Source: Cricetomys ansorgei (Eukaryota > Chordata > Mammalia > Rodentia > Nesomyidae). From it: 64,000 bases of DNA. The notes under the pieces were generated by a model, which saw only the letters and a program-made list of their open reading frames with translations, had not been told where the DNA came from and ran no database searches. This document shows positions 21,766 through 33,031 of the stretch, piece by piece (within the stretch, counting starts at the first letter, position 1; every line of letters begins with the position of its first letter). The stretch lies in NCBI GenBank assembly GCA_026225945.1, contig JAMJFZ010000770.1, positions 542,501 through 606,500 on the forward strand, given 5' to 3'. A program made the position numbers and the translations under genes.

Positions 21766-22182
21766 TTCTCTAAGTGAGACAGTTTGAGGAAAAAAATGTT
21801 GTCACACCTGCAGGTAGTGGGTAGGTGTACAGATACTGTGTCAAAAATTCAAAAGCCAAATTCTGTTGACCAGCAGGAGACGTGGGAACATAGGCTGTGA
21901 AGGTCTTGGACTTAAGGCCATGGGATTTGGACTGAGCTTTGAGGCCCACTGGACATCTCCAGGCAGGAGAAGGCTGTGTACAACTGCATTTCAGGAGGAT
22001 TGATCCCTAACATGGGAAAGGAGGATTGGACCGTCCGTGAAAAGAGAGGGAAGAAAAAAGCTAAACGTAGAGAATCACTTCTGAAGTCCTGCCAGGACAG
22101 GACAGAGTCGTGAACTCATGTGCGGGAGGGACGTGGGAGTGACTCCCCTTTGGTCAGATTCATCCCACAGGCACCTTATAAA
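21766..22182. other. single-copy interval
   Basis: No recognised repeat or gene. Confidence 0.45.
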
Positions 22183-22297
22183 CCGGGCGTGGTGATGGTG
22201 GTACACACCTGTAATCCCATCATTAGAAAGTCGGTGTTTCCCTTGGCTACACAGGGACTTCCATGCTAGCCTGGGATACAATACTTGAGATCCAGTC
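22183..22297 (+). repeat. B1-like SINE (degenerate)
   Basis: CCGGGCGTGGTGATGGTGG, ACACCTGTAATCCCATC and GCTAGCCTGGGATACA are visible; the middle is replaced by unrelated sequence. Confidence 0.62.
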
Positions 22298-23050
22298 TTA
22301 GAGTTGGGAGACAGGGTTGGGGGTTGGGAGGGCAGGGGGGGCTGGTGGGGATGATGGGCTCAGATCGCTGGGTACTCTTAGCTTGTAGAGTCCCCTATGC
22401 TTGTATCTAAACCTCTGCTCTGACTGTAAGATTCTGCAGTGGAAGGATCTCTGTGTGTCACTGCTCATGGATTTGGATGGTAATCGATATTAAGCAGCAA
22501 CGAAAAGCTTACCTCCATTTTCTCCTCGTTGTATTTCAAAATCTGCATAGCAGGTGCTCTTAGCCCATAGAGTTGCTATGGACCAGATGTTGGCAGGCGA
22601 TGGCTCTGGGGAATCCGCAGCTGGTGTTTGTTCACCTGGCAGATATGTATTGAATGGGCAGACCAGCTAGGAGGTGAATACACAGAGCCGCTTGCACGGG
22701 CTGATGGTGGCTCAAGGTAGCATAAGAAGCGGATAGACACATTTGGGGTGTGTTCTGAGGCAGAGCCAAGTAGTTTTTTGGTGGATCGAATGTTTCTTGA
22801 TTGGAAAGAAAAGAGGAATCGGTTTGGGCTCTTGGGTGCTGAAAGGAAAGAGTTGCTTTCTCTGAGAATGGGTCACGTATTGGGAGGTGGGAGTCTCCAT
22901 TCAGCCTGGGGCCTGTCCACTGGGGCAGCTGCTAGAATTCTGCCTTGAAGTCAGTTAAAGGCTGAAGATATGGCCTGGCTTTTTAGAAAGAGATCTGAGC
23001 TGGGGGTCTGTAGCCATTGTCCCCGGAGATGATGTCTGAGAAGAGAGGCT
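22298..23050. other. single-copy interval
   Basis: 750 bases with a short G-rich stretch at about 22309-22345 and no recognised gene. Confidence 0.45.
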
Positions 23051-23210
23051 GAGTGGTGTCCCTTCTGAATGGGTCAAGGGCTGACTGGGTGAGTGGTGTC
23101 CCTTCTGAATGGGTCAAGGGCTGACTGGGTGAGTCGTGTCCCTTCTGAATGGGTCGAGGGCTGACTGTGTGAGTGGCGTCCCTTCTGAATGGGTCGAGGG
23201 CTGACTGGGT
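23051..23210. repeat. 4 x 40-bp tandem repeat
   Basis: Four contiguous units of exactly 40 bases, each built around CCTTCTGAATGGGTC and GGGCTGACTG. Units 1 and 2 are identical; units 3 and 4 share an A-to-G change (GGTCGAGGG) and each has one or two private changes. Confidence 0.97.
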
Positions 23211-23559
23211 CACTCCAACAGGAAGGGATGAAGAGGGAGAGTTCTTGGCACGGGATGTTAAAAAGGAAGACTGTGTCCAGGGAACCAAGAAGAGCGGTGA
23301 GGTGCAAGGACTAACTGTGCCACATGTTGCTACTGCCAATAGGCAATTTTTTTTGGAGCCAGAGATTCGGCCACTTGGTCTGTGGTCACCTAAACAAGAA
23401 CAGATTTGGTAGAGGCATCACCAGCGAACTAGAAAAGTGCCTTTGCCTTTGGTAAGGCAGCTGGGTTAGGACACCTCTGCAGGCAAAAGACAATTGGAAA
23501 TCTGAGAACAGGGTGAGCAATCTTTTAATGAGACCAAAAACAGTGAAAGTACATCTTGC
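23211..23559. other. single-copy interval
   Basis: No recognised repeat or gene. Confidence 0.45.
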
Positions 23560-23762
23560 AGGGCTGGAGAGAAGGTTTGGCAGGAAAGAGCACTTGCTGC
23601 ACAAGCATGAGACCCTGAGTTCAAATCCCACAACAGATGCTCTGGAAGGAAGGAAGGACAGCCACCTCAGAGCCGGGTATGGTGGCTTGTGTCTGTAAAC
23701 CCAGCACTTAGGAGGTAGAGGCAAGAGAATTTAGAATTCCAGGTCAGCTTGAGTCCTGTCAA
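23560..23762 (+). repeat. B4-family SINE (ID-B1 composite)
   Basis: Clear two-part structure: tRNA-like half (GGGCTGGAGAGAAGG, GCACTTGCTGCACAAGC, GAGTTCAAATCCC) joined through a GGAAGGAAGGA linker to a B1-like half (GCCGGGTATGGTGGC, CCAGCACTTAGGAGG). Confidence 0.86.
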
Positions 23763-24438
23763 AGGAAAACGAAGGAAAAGGAAGAAGAAAGAGAAGAAGA
23801 AAGCAGCCCTCGCAGGGGACGGGGACCGGAAGTAGCAGGCAGGAGCTGGTTAGCCTGAGCTCCTTGCAGCTGAAGGCAGAGTGGCTCAGGTGATGAAATT
23901 GTCTGAGCAGGAAAGCAGGCTCCCACTCTTGGCTGGTGAGCGTGCCCAGCATGGGAGGTGCTGCAGGAGGGAGGGCGCCTGTGCCCTGCAGGCTGGGAGT
24001 CAGTGCGGCACAGACAGGGCGCTAGCACTCGGGAAGAGCCTTGTGTAGCAGTCTTTTGCACCTGATTAGGTAGCAATATGTGTGCGGCCCACGGGCCAGG
24101 GTGTGTGTCCTCAACAGGCACAGATGGTCAAAAGGAGGTCATTGTGGGTGGCTTTTCTTTAGCTTCTCCATCACCGTGGTCAGCCCCAAACTGTCCAGGA
24201 GTTTCTGAAATGCAATGAAAGGCCAACACTTCCAACATGCATATCCCGTCTCATCCCGTCAAATCATACATACATACATACTCTGTGTGTTATATCCTTC
24301 GGGTGTGTACTGGCAATTCACCTATGTAAAATGCATATACAATTCTGTGAATTTCATGACTTTTTAGTTTATTACAGTGTTTAACAACCATCATCATGAT
24401 CAACTTTATTTATATTTATGTTCTATAACCCCAAAGGA
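23763..24438. other. single-copy interval
   Basis: 670 bases; begins with an A/G-rich stretch (23760-23805). No gene recognised. Confidence 0.45.
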
Positions 24439-24444
24439 GATACC

Positions 24445-24796
24445 TGTTGTAGAATCTTCTTATTTTTAGTTAGTTAGTTAGTTTAGTTATTTTAATTATT
24501 TAAAATAATTGTTTTAACTTGGGAAAAGGGCTGCCTATGTCTTGGCATTTTGTATTGTCTGCAGGTGTTGGATTTATGTGGGGGATGTTTGTTCTGCCTG
24601 TGCTATCAATAGAACACTTGGGGTGTTCTGAATCAATAAAACACCCCAGCTCAAACCCTCGCTCAGTTGGGTTCCATTGTCCAGGCTGGTGCTTGCTATG
24701 ACAGTGGTTCCTTCTGCTGAGGTCTGATAGGGTTTGCACCTATGAAAATGCCTCCATGTCTTCCTTGGCGAGCCCCCACAGCAGTGTACTGCTACA
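24445..24796 (-). mobile_element. solo LTR, ERVK-like (6-bp target duplication)
   Basis: A 352-base LTR; on the minus strand it begins TGTAGCAGTACAC and ends TTCTACAACA. Flanked by the exact 6-bp duplication GATACC (24439-24444 and 24797-24802). Same family as 18193-18755 but shorter in the middle. Contains a GGGGTGTT/AACACCCC stem (24620-24627 and 24640-24647). No retroviral genes are attached. Confidence 0.82.
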
Positions 24797-24802
24797 GATA
24801 CC

Positions 24803-25050
24803 CTGTACCTATTAGCAACCACCCCTCATTTCCCTCCAGACCCCCAGCCCTATGCAGGAACTTACCTACTCTGTTTTGTGGGCTTGCTGATTAGGATCCT
24901 GTTATGTAAGTGGCAGTTTGCAGTCTATGAACTTCTTGTTCTTGCATTTTCACGGTTCACCCTGGTTAGCACGTGTCAGGACTTTGCCCATTTTGTAACC
25001 ACATACTTCATCAAGCAGATCATTTGATGTATTACTATATTTGTTCTCTT
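24803..25050. other. unclassified interval
   Basis: No recognised element or gene. Confidence 0.4.
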
Positions 25051-25222
25051 GTTTTGTGTGTGTGCATACATCGATGGATGGGTGGGTGTGGCGGAGTGCA
25101 CAGATCACAGGACAGCCTGCCTAAGCAAGTGCTTTCCTTCTACCATGTGAATCTGAAGATGGGTCTCAGGTTGTCAGGCTTGGTGGCCGGCACCATTATT
25201 CACCAAGCTGCCTCACTAGCCC
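25051..25222 (-). repeat. RSINE1-type SINE
   Basis: Antisense tRNA-derived SINE: GTGTGTGCATACATCGATGG, GGTCTCAGGTTGTCAGGC and AAGCTGCCTCACTAGCCC, the reverse complement of the GGGCTAGTGAGATGGC-type head. Confidence 0.75.
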
Positions 25223-25375
25223 AATGTATACCAGGTTTTAATTACACATTAGTCAGTTGATGGAAATATAAAAAGTACTTCAATGAACATTTGGGTACAA
25301 AAAGTTGAATGTGTTTTCTGGGGTATAATTGTGAAATGGAGTTAGAGTTCTATTTTTTTGTATGTTTGTTTGTTT

Positions 25376-25581
25376 GAAAGATTTATTTTTAATGACGGGG
25401 CAGGGTACGTGCATGTGAGGCTGATGTCCTCAGAGGCCAGCGACGTCTGATCTTCCATCTTCCTGCAGCTAGAGTTACAGGTGGTTGTGAGCTGCCTGTT
25501 CTGCATGCAGGGAACCAAACTTGGGTCTCTGGAAGAGCAGAACAGTGGCATACTCTTAACAGCTGAGCCACCTCTCCAGGC
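25376..25581 (-). repeat. B2 SINE
   Basis: Antisense B2: AAAGATTTATTTTTAATG tail side, GTTACAGGTGGTTGTGAGC core, GAAGAGCAGAACAGTGG and CTGAGCCACCTCTCCAGG head. Confidence 0.92.
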
Positions 25582-25728
25582 CCTTGTGTTTGTCTTTCAG
25601 ACAGCCTCGCTATATGATCCGCTGGCCTGGAACTTGCTATGCAGACCAGGAGAGCCTCTAATCTGTAGTCATCCTCCTGCCTATGTCCCCGGCGTGCTGA
25701 GGTTATAGATGTGTGCCCACTCCCAGCT
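25582..25728 (-). repeat. B1 SINE
   Basis: Antisense B1, diverged: TTTCAGACAGCCTCGC, GCCTGGAACTTGCTATGCAG, CATCCTCCTGCCTATG, GGTTATAGATGTGTGCCC. Confidence 0.82.
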
Positions 25729-26213
25729 CTACTTTGTTGAACACTCTAATGGCCTCTAAGCATATTGTCATAGGCTCAGGAAGCAGACGTGAAATACCAG
25801 ACTTCTGCTGGGGCTATAGGTTCTTAGGGCTGTAGCCAGGGTCTCTGTGCAGTGGTAGACTCCAGTGCTAGAAGGATCATTTTCTCTTTGTAGAGAGAAC
25901 ACTTTAGTGGGTTCCATTATGAGGGTAGAAGGTAGGGGAGAGATTCCTCCTGCACTGGCCTGTCAGGGAAGTCAGTTTGTTTCAGAATGCATTGTTTACC
26001 TTTAGTTGCATAAAAACCTCCAAGTAGGTTTTCTTACAGGCTCTGCAAAGATGCCAGGAAAGGCAGCCAAGTGCGTGAGTCTGGGGTGGGTGGGAGAAGC
26101 TCGTAATTGCCTGTCACTCCCTGGATTTATTTGTGCAGAGCACCAATTAAAAATCTCAAACATGTGGCTTTTTCAGTGGGATTACATTATGCCTTTTTTT
26201 GATTATCAAATAT
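25729..26213. other. single-copy interval
   Basis: No recognised repeat or gene. Confidence 0.45.
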
Positions 26214-26277
26214 GAGTACACGTGCATGTGTGTGTGCACGCGTGTGCGTGCGCGCGTGCCCGTGTGTGCCTGTGTTT
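26214..26277. repeat. GT/GC alternating purine-pyrimidine tract
   Basis: About 60 bases of strictly alternating purine-pyrimidine with several CGCG/GCGC steps, a sequence type that favours Z-DNA. Confidence 0.9.
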
Positions 26278-27784
26278 TAAACATTTCCATAATGAGTCCC
26301 CAAGTGCTTTCTTGGCTGTGGTTATTAAAGCTTGCATGTTTGCGATTTATTTGGCAAAATGCCTTTCGCGAAGAAAGGATATAGTGTTCCCTTGGTTCTT
26401 CGCCCAAAGTAATTTTGGAGAAGTCTGCGACTGTATTCAGTGCCTGTCACTCACTGGAGAAAAGCCATTGTAATCACATCTGATCACCCTCAGTTTACAG
26501 TTGTTTCGCCGTGTTTCCGTGCTGAACGTCTACTCGGACATCATAGCAGAACTTAATGGCTACTGTTTTATTTGTTCATAAAATGTTTTACGGCTTTTTT
26601 TTTCCCAGCACACATCGGGTTTCAATCATCACCCATACATAGCGAGAGGAAGGCAAGGGATAAAGAGCTATCAAAATCCTTGACTGCATAAAATTTTATT
26701 TCAGGTCACATTGCCATAAAAGATATTGAACGCATTTTGTGGCTTTTTCTCCCGACGTGCTCACTGTGGCAGGAGGGCTATAGTATTCAAGGAAACCATA
26801 TGAAATGTGGAATTTAATTCACCTACGATGCCAAGCATGGGAGTGTGCGTTCCATTGGAATGGGTAGACAAGTATTTTACTCAGAGGCCCCGGATAATAC
26901 AGAGTGAAAGACACCCGTGTGTTGGTTATTCTTGGGATTTACAGGCTACCTTCTTAACCGAAAGGCTCCACGCGTTGCCACGGTTACTTCAGGTCTGCTC
27001 TAACATCTGCAGTGTGGCAGAGTTACCTTATACGGTGCTATTTACATGTAGCCACCAAATGCCCCAAGCTCTCCTGTCTGGGATGTCAGGATTGCAGATT
27101 GCTGAGACAGCAAACCCACCTGCATCCATTGCAGCCTTCCAAATGTCAGTTCTCACTGTCTTGTTTTTCCTGAAACCGTGGTCCGAGGGTCCTCTAAAAT
27201 TGCTTCCGGCCCGTGTGTTTGAGCCTTAGGTAGCTGTGGCTGAGGAAGCATGCCTGTTAAAAAGGTGTAATTAATAGGAAACTTTGACATCCAGCTGAGG
27301 AAATTAGTTTGCATCAAAAAAGGCAAGATAAAGGATTAAAGAAATTTTAGTCCTAATCTAATTAACACCAATTAAAAGATGCAGATGAATTTGCATCAAC
27401 AAATTGTTAATTATGCACCAATTTGCCTTTTCTGCAACCAAACCCGAATCAGGAAAGTATTATCTTTTTGTTTGAAGAGATTTACATAGTGGGTTTGTTA
27501 CAATCATCTTTTGCATAATTAAAGAAAAAGTAGGTGGTAAGAGCAGGTGTGAAAGACTTTTCTCCTGATACTTTGATTTAGATTAACTCTTTCAAAGCAC
27601 AAAGAAAAGGGTATTCTGCGGTATCCGGTCACTGAGGCGTTCATGAACAGCCTACTGTGTGTGGACAATGGTCCCACTAATGGAAAATTAACATTTATGC
27701 AGTTGTTTCTTTTCTTATTTGAAATACTTTAACTTTTTTTGTATTTTTCATATCCTACTCCTTAGAAAAGAGCCTTTTGGGGGA
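26278..27784. promoter_or_regulatory. SINE-free, enhancer-like block
   Basis: 1.5 kb without recognised repeats. The core (about 27240-27540) is AT-rich and dense in homeodomain and POU-type sites: a perfect ATTTGCAT octamer at 27389-27396, TTTGCAT near 27309, TTGCATAATTAA at 27511-27522, and many TAAT/ATTA. Conservation is inferred from texture only. A frame open for 140 codons (26807-27229) has no recognisable motif. Confidence 0.42.
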
Positions 27785-27785
27785 G

Positions 27786-27960
27786 GGTGGGGCTGGAGAG
27801 AGCACTGGCACCCGAGTCCAGTGGCTCACAAGCACTGTAAGTCCAGCTCCAGGAGATCTGACACCGCTGGCCTCCAAGGGCACCTGCAGTCGCAGGCAGA
27901 TACCCTCCCCTCATGCATATAATTAACAATAGAAACAAATCTTTAAAATCTTAGGAGGAA
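27786..27960 (+). repeat. B2 SINE (internally deleted)
   Basis: GGGGCTGGAGAGAGCACTGGC lacks the normal TGGCTCAGTGGTTAA segment; later parts (CCAGCTCCAGGAGATCTG, AAATCTTTAAAATC) fit B2. Confidence 0.85.
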
Positions 27961-27965
27961 AAAAA

Positions 27966-28152
27966 AGGGGGGCTGGGGGATGGCTTAGTCGTTAAGAGCC
28001 CTTGGTCACTTTTACAGGGGACCTGGGTTCAGCCACCCACAACTGGCTCTAAATCCAGCTCCAGGGCACATGACGCCCTCTTCTGCCTGCACATGGTACA
28101 CACACACATGCAGACCAAACACTCATATGCATAAAACAAAGTAAATCCTTTT
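27966..28152 (+). repeat. B2 SINE
   Basis: Second B2 in tandem with the previous one: GGGGCTGGGGGATGGC, GGGGACCTGGGTTCAGCC, TGACGCCCTCTTCTGCC and an AAAACAAAGTAAATCC tail. Confidence 0.9.
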
Positions 28153-29201
28153 TTTTAAAGAGTCTTTTGGCTGAAATGGTGTATCTAATTAAACTGTCTG
28201 AGATACACATTCTTACAGGAGAATTGAACTGTGCACCCTCTAGAAACCCTTGTCTCGGATTTCCTCGCCAACAGCGTGAGCCCTCATGTTTTGCAGGTTT
28301 TGCAGGTGGAGTCTTCCTGGCTTGGCAGCTCAGGGTTTGTGTTTACCAGTGTTACTCATGCGCCACTGTGCTGGGACTTGTTTTTTTTTTCCTGGTGACG
28401 CACTCTTACAGCTCCTCAGATGGCGATCTGAGTAATTGTGCAGAGGGTGGCGAAGCTCAGACCTATTATATCTGCAAATGACACATCTGTCCGAATGTCA
28501 TGTAACGAGCAACCGCAGCCCACTTTATATGAACCATATTTCTCCTGCTTCCAAAATGGGAGAGGGGAGGGAACAGGGAGGGAAGCCTTTCTGTGGATCC
28601 TCCAGCCGTTGCGCAGAACATTCCACAGCTGCCTCTGATTTCCAGGTACTTATGATTAAACGCCACTCAAAGAAAAATGTTCTCCCACTAGGTACTGGTG
28701 TGAGAAACAGCATCCTAAAGCCGTGTGCATTGTTGTCTGGCATGCATACATTAAACAGCACCAAGCAGCCTTGTTATCTTCTCAGGGCAAATGTTAATAC
28801 AGCAATTTAGGGTGCTCAGTCTGTTTTACTGTTTGCTCTGAATGCTTTTGCATTCATGACTTGGCCTGAACAAGACAGCTGATGTTTTCCCAGATTTAAA
28901 GTTGGCCCACTACTTTTCTCTCTGCAAGGAGACTATTTTGAAAGGATTTCACAATAAACGTAGTGAACATGTTTCAGGCAGCTGCCTATTCTCCCTCATT
29001 CTTGTCCCCTAGGAGTCAAGCCTGCTTCCTCCTAATTCTTCTCTAGGGTAGCCATATTCCCCAGGGCCTTGGAAAACTTTCCCCTGGCCCATACTGCAGG
29101 GAGAATCTCAACATCACTTTGCTTAGGACAGCAAAGAGAAGGCGTTCTTTGCAAACATTGCCTTCCAAGATGATACCTGATCTCATCCTTGGTCTCCAGA
29201 T
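28153..29201. other. single-copy interval
   Basis: 1 kb without a recognised repeat except a short T run (28381-28390). Several overlapping frames of 65-125 codons on both strands, none with a known motif. Confidence 0.5.
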
Positions 29202-29384
29202 CAGTGGTTCTCAGAGTGTGGCAGTTATGTCCACAGGCTGTAAAGGACCTGACCTAGAAATCTGTTGGAAATTCAGATTCTTAGGCTTCTCCTGGGAGTT
29301 ATTGCACCAGGAGGGCTGAGGTATGGTAGTCAGCCACAGGCTCTCTAGGAGATGTTTGTGCTGGCTACAGTGTGAGAACTTCTG
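29202..29384 (+). mobile_element. MER5A-type hAT-Charlie DNA transposon fossil
   Basis: Starts CAGTGGTTCTCAGAGTGTGG and ends TACAGTGTGAGAACTTCTG, imperfect terminal inverted repeats of the MER5A type. Inside, TTGGAAATTCAGATTCTTAGG and CAGGAGGGCTGAGGT fit the consensus. A non-autonomous fossil predating rodents. Confidence 0.82.
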
Positions 29385-29575
29385 TTTTGCACTCATTTGT
29401 GGTCTGGCTTCCAGGTCTCTTATGCATACCTTCCAGGAGACATATTCCTGTTTCCTAGATTCCACTTCCAGTGTAAAAATTGTGAATTAGTCAGAGAGTG
29501 AATAACTGGCCCAATGAAGTAGCATCAGTGGGGGAAGAGAGCAGAGTTGTCCTGTAGGATTGAGAAAAAGACCGA

Positions 29576-29764
29576 AGCTGGGCAGTGGTGGTGCATGCCT
29601 TTAATCCCAGCACTCCCAGGAAGCAGAGGCAGGAGGATCTCTGTGCATTTGAGACCAGCTGGTCTGCAGAGTGAGTTCCAAGATAGCCAGAGTTACAGCA
29701 GAGAAACCCTGTCTTGAAAAACAAAACAAAGCAAAACAAAACAAAAAAACCAAAACAAAACAAT
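29576..29764 (+). repeat. B1 SINE
   Basis: GCTGGGCAGTGGTGGTGC, TTAATCCCAGCACTCCCAGG, CAGAGTTACAGCAGAGAAACC and a long AAACAAAACAAAG-type tail. Confidence 0.95.
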
Positions 29765-30312
29765 ATCTTATGAAAAGTCAGCTGAGGTTCAGTGGTGAAC
29801 ATTTGTCAGCGTGGGCATTGTTTGTGATCATTACACACAAACATACAAACGCACACCCACCCATCCACCCATCCACGGTAATTTTACACAAGGCTTCCAA
29901 CAATAGTTGAAAGCGGCTGCTCTCTAAATAAGCCAAACATGCCATGCCCAATCTAAAACCTAGAGTTTGTTGCCACTTATAGAAAAGTATGTTTATTTTA
30001 TGTCTAGATAAGACCTTAAGTTATCTAATATTCTTCCATTATAGAACAGTCTACCAGGGTAGGAGTTAAGAGTGTGTTCCCTGGGACCATTGCTACCTGC
30101 TTATGGAAGACCTGTATTCTACATTAGCTTCCCTCTGGCTAATAGCACAGACACTGGGTGGCTGCCAAGACTCAGGGTCTAGTTGGTGGTGTTAGAAAGG
30201 ACCCTGTGGGTGTGTCTTACTAGCTGCAAACATTAGTCCCATTGGCATCCAGCCTGGACCTGGCACACAAATTGTCTGTTGAGGTGTGTTACCTTGTTTG
30301 TGATGTTTTTTG
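29765..30312. other. single-copy interval
   Basis: Contains a short CA/CCAT-rich stretch at about 29833-29876; otherwise no recognised element. Confidence 0.45.
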
Positions 30313-30477
30313 CTTGTTTGTCTGTTTTGGTTTTTGGAGACAGGGTTTCTCTGTTGTAGCTCTGGCTGTCCTGGAACTCACTCTGTAGACCAGGCTGGCC
30401 TCAAACTCACAGAGATCTGCCTGCCTCTGCCTCAGGAGTGCTGGGATAAAGGTGTGCACCACCACCACTTGGCTATT
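30313..30477 (-). repeat. B1 SINE
   Basis: Well-preserved antisense B1: GAGACAGGGTTTCTCTGTTG, GTAGACCAGGCTGGCC, CACCACCACCACTTGGC. Confidence 0.96.
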
Positions 30478-30661
30478 GCTCACGATTTAATTTACTGTGT
30501 CCTACCCTATAAGTTCTTTCCTAACCCATGAAGAGAAGGAAAGATCATTTGAGTGGTTCCACAGATTTTCATCTTTTGTGTGTGATTGTTTTTGACTAAA
30601 GCTGTGACATCTGAGGATTCGGAGGACTCAGCCTACACACAAAGCCCCTCAGAAGAGGTAG

Positions 30662-30852
30662 GAATGGCTGCAGATGTGAGTTAGTGGGGTGCTTGCCTAG
30701 CACACTTGAATCCCTGGGCTCAGTTACCAGACCAAGTAAGCTTGCACATCTGTAATCCTGTCTCTGGGGAGGTGGATGGAGGAGGACTAGAGATTCAAGG
30801 TTACCTTGGAAACTGGAGGCCAGCCTCGGCTACATGTCTCAAAAACAAAACA
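30662..30852 (+). repeat. B4-family SINE (ID-B1 composite)
   Basis: GGTGCTTGCCTAGCACAC (ID-like) followed by TGTAATCCTGTCTCTGGGG and GAGGCCAGCCTCGGCTAC (B1-like), ending TCTCAAAAACAAAAC. Confidence 0.75.
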
Positions 30853-32845
30853 CTGGCTTATATTTGCTGTCCAGGAGGCATCGACACTAAGGGTGATAAT
30901 GAAGGGGTCTAAGGTGTTCAGGAGCTTTGATTACTTTTCTCCTGTCCTTGCAGCTTCTGTTAGTTTGAAAATATTTAAAAATGGAAAAAATTTAAAACAA
31001 ATAAGCTGGTTCCCTTTGAACTAATGAAACTCCTCGCTTCTAGAGAGGAAATGAGGTTTTGCCAAGCCAGGGACCGCCAGACCAAGGCCACCACGGGCTC
31101 ACCTGTGGAGGACTGTACAGTATGTATAGTCTCAGGAAGAATATTCTGCAAGGGCAGATTGGTTGTGTTCCACAGTTTAATGTGTTTCTGAGAGTCTAGC
31201 AGCCTGGGGATGCGGTAAACTAAACGATCCCCTTGGAGGAGACAAATAACAAGATGAAATGCCCCAAGTCCGTTTATTCCTGGTGCCTCCCACCCTTTAC
31301 GACTGAGCTATGGGTTTAAATGAACGCTGGAACTGAAGTTCACTGTATTGTGTGTTCCTGTTCAGAGGACTTCACAAAGACCTTCTTTTATGAAGAAAAC
31401 AGCCAGCCAATAAAACGGTATTAGAGTACATTATATACGTGACCAATCATTTTATAAAACCCGATGTAAGCCTTCAGGCATAATTGGAGTTCTTAGCAAA
31501 ATACTTTGGTTTTTAATATTTCTATGACCCTCTAAGGGGGACTTAGCAATTACTCTTAAATTTTCAAAGTGGGGCATGGAGTTTTAGCAGTGTGACTTCC
31601 ATTAAAGCCCATGGGAGTCTTGTTGCTAAAAACATCACACGACTCAAGAAAATGTACTTCTTCTTGTGAAATTACTAGAAGTAATGGGTACAGAAGTACA
31701 GCCCGGCGTTGCTGGGACATTTACAGTCTTTTATGCATGTTTCAAATTTTATACTTTTATAAAAACTCAACAGTGCTGTAAGGATTGAAAAAGGCAAAAA
31801 GCTTATTATGTGTTTTCTGAAAGTAAAGGGTAGGGAAATATTAAATAGATTTTTTTAAATTAAGGGAAAAATTAAAATAATCCTTTAGAAAAATCCAAAT
31901 GTTTGAAAATATTTGTTATTTCAAATTTTACATAGTGGCTTCCAGATTTTAAAATATATCTTACAATTGAGCTTTAAAAAAAGACAGTTAGTGACAGTCT
32001 CTCAATGCACGCAGAGGATTCTGGGTTTTCCGTGGCCTTGTAGACACACATGGATGACTCAGAGCAACCTCTGGGCAAATCTCCATTCCTTCAGATAGGA
32101 AAGGCTGAATCTTCCCCATTGACAAGAGAGCCCATGGGGTGTCAGCCCCTGGGAAGGCAAACCCCTTCCACACATGCTCTCCTACATCTCTCTGGTTAGA
32201 GTGCCATCTTTGCTATCACAGGGTCAGAGGGCATGCTATCACATGAGGAGGGTCAGAGTCACACCTGACTCAGATATCTGATTCCCTTACCCTTCTACCC
32301 TAAGTTACATATGAGGAGAAAGTGCAGCTGTTAGCAGGGTTTTGTGTGGGGCTGTTAGACGAGGTGCATTCATTCAGGAAGGGGCTGAGGGATTCTGGGA
32401 GACCTTCCGTCCACCCCTACAGTGACGAAGTTCTGAGTTCTTAAAGAGCTTGCACAAGCAAGCAGCCCAGGGCCAGTGGCCAGACCCACCTGAGGGGCTT
32501 GGCCACAGCCTCTGTCTAGGGGAGCAGCCATAGTCCTTTGGGGGACATGGACCTTGGCCATGGACACATTAGTTTTATTACAGTCTGAGAAAGAGACTCT
32601 GAGAGACCGAGACACAAGGGCTGAGGCTCGAGTTAACTATTGTTGGCTCAGTTTCAGCGGTGCGGTATACATGCTGTACACGCCTCCCCTGAGCAGTGCT
32701 GACTACTCGCTTTAGTTCATTAACTATTAGGGATGTCTGTAGACAGGTGTCTCCTGAAGCCATTAGTCACGTGGGCAGAGTAGATTTTAGGATAAGGGTT
32801 TATTTTGTTTTATCTTAAAACAACAAAAACCCTTTGAGAAAAAAA
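30853..32845. other. SINE-free single-copy interval
   Basis: 2 kb with no recognised retroposon. The part 31400-31990 is AT-rich. No supported exon. Confidence 0.5.
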
Positions 32846-33024
32846 AAAGGACCTAGAGTGGTAAAGAACCCTGGCTGCTCTTTTACAGGACCTGGGTTTG
32901 ATCCCCAGCACCTATGTGGTGGCTCACTACTGTCTTTAACTCCAGTTCCAAGGATCCACCTTGCTGAGTATCAGACACACATGCTGTCAAACACTTGTAC
33001 GCAGATTAAAATTTAAGTTAAAAA
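32846..33024 (+). repeat. B2 SINE
   Basis: TTTACAGGACCTGGGTTTG B box, CAGCACCTATGTGGTGGC, CTCCAGTTCCAAGGATCC. The head is degraded (ACCTAGAGTGGTAAAG). Confidence 0.9.
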
Positions 33025-33031
33025 AACCACT

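Noticed and set aside
23051..23210. CRISPR-like direct repeats
   Set aside because: The 40-bp units are contiguous with no spacers and the host is a mammal.
26807..27229. 140-codon open frame in single-copy DNA
   Set aside because: No recognisable domain or coding signature, and it sits beside an enhancer-like AT-rich block. Would need cross-species frame conservation to revive.
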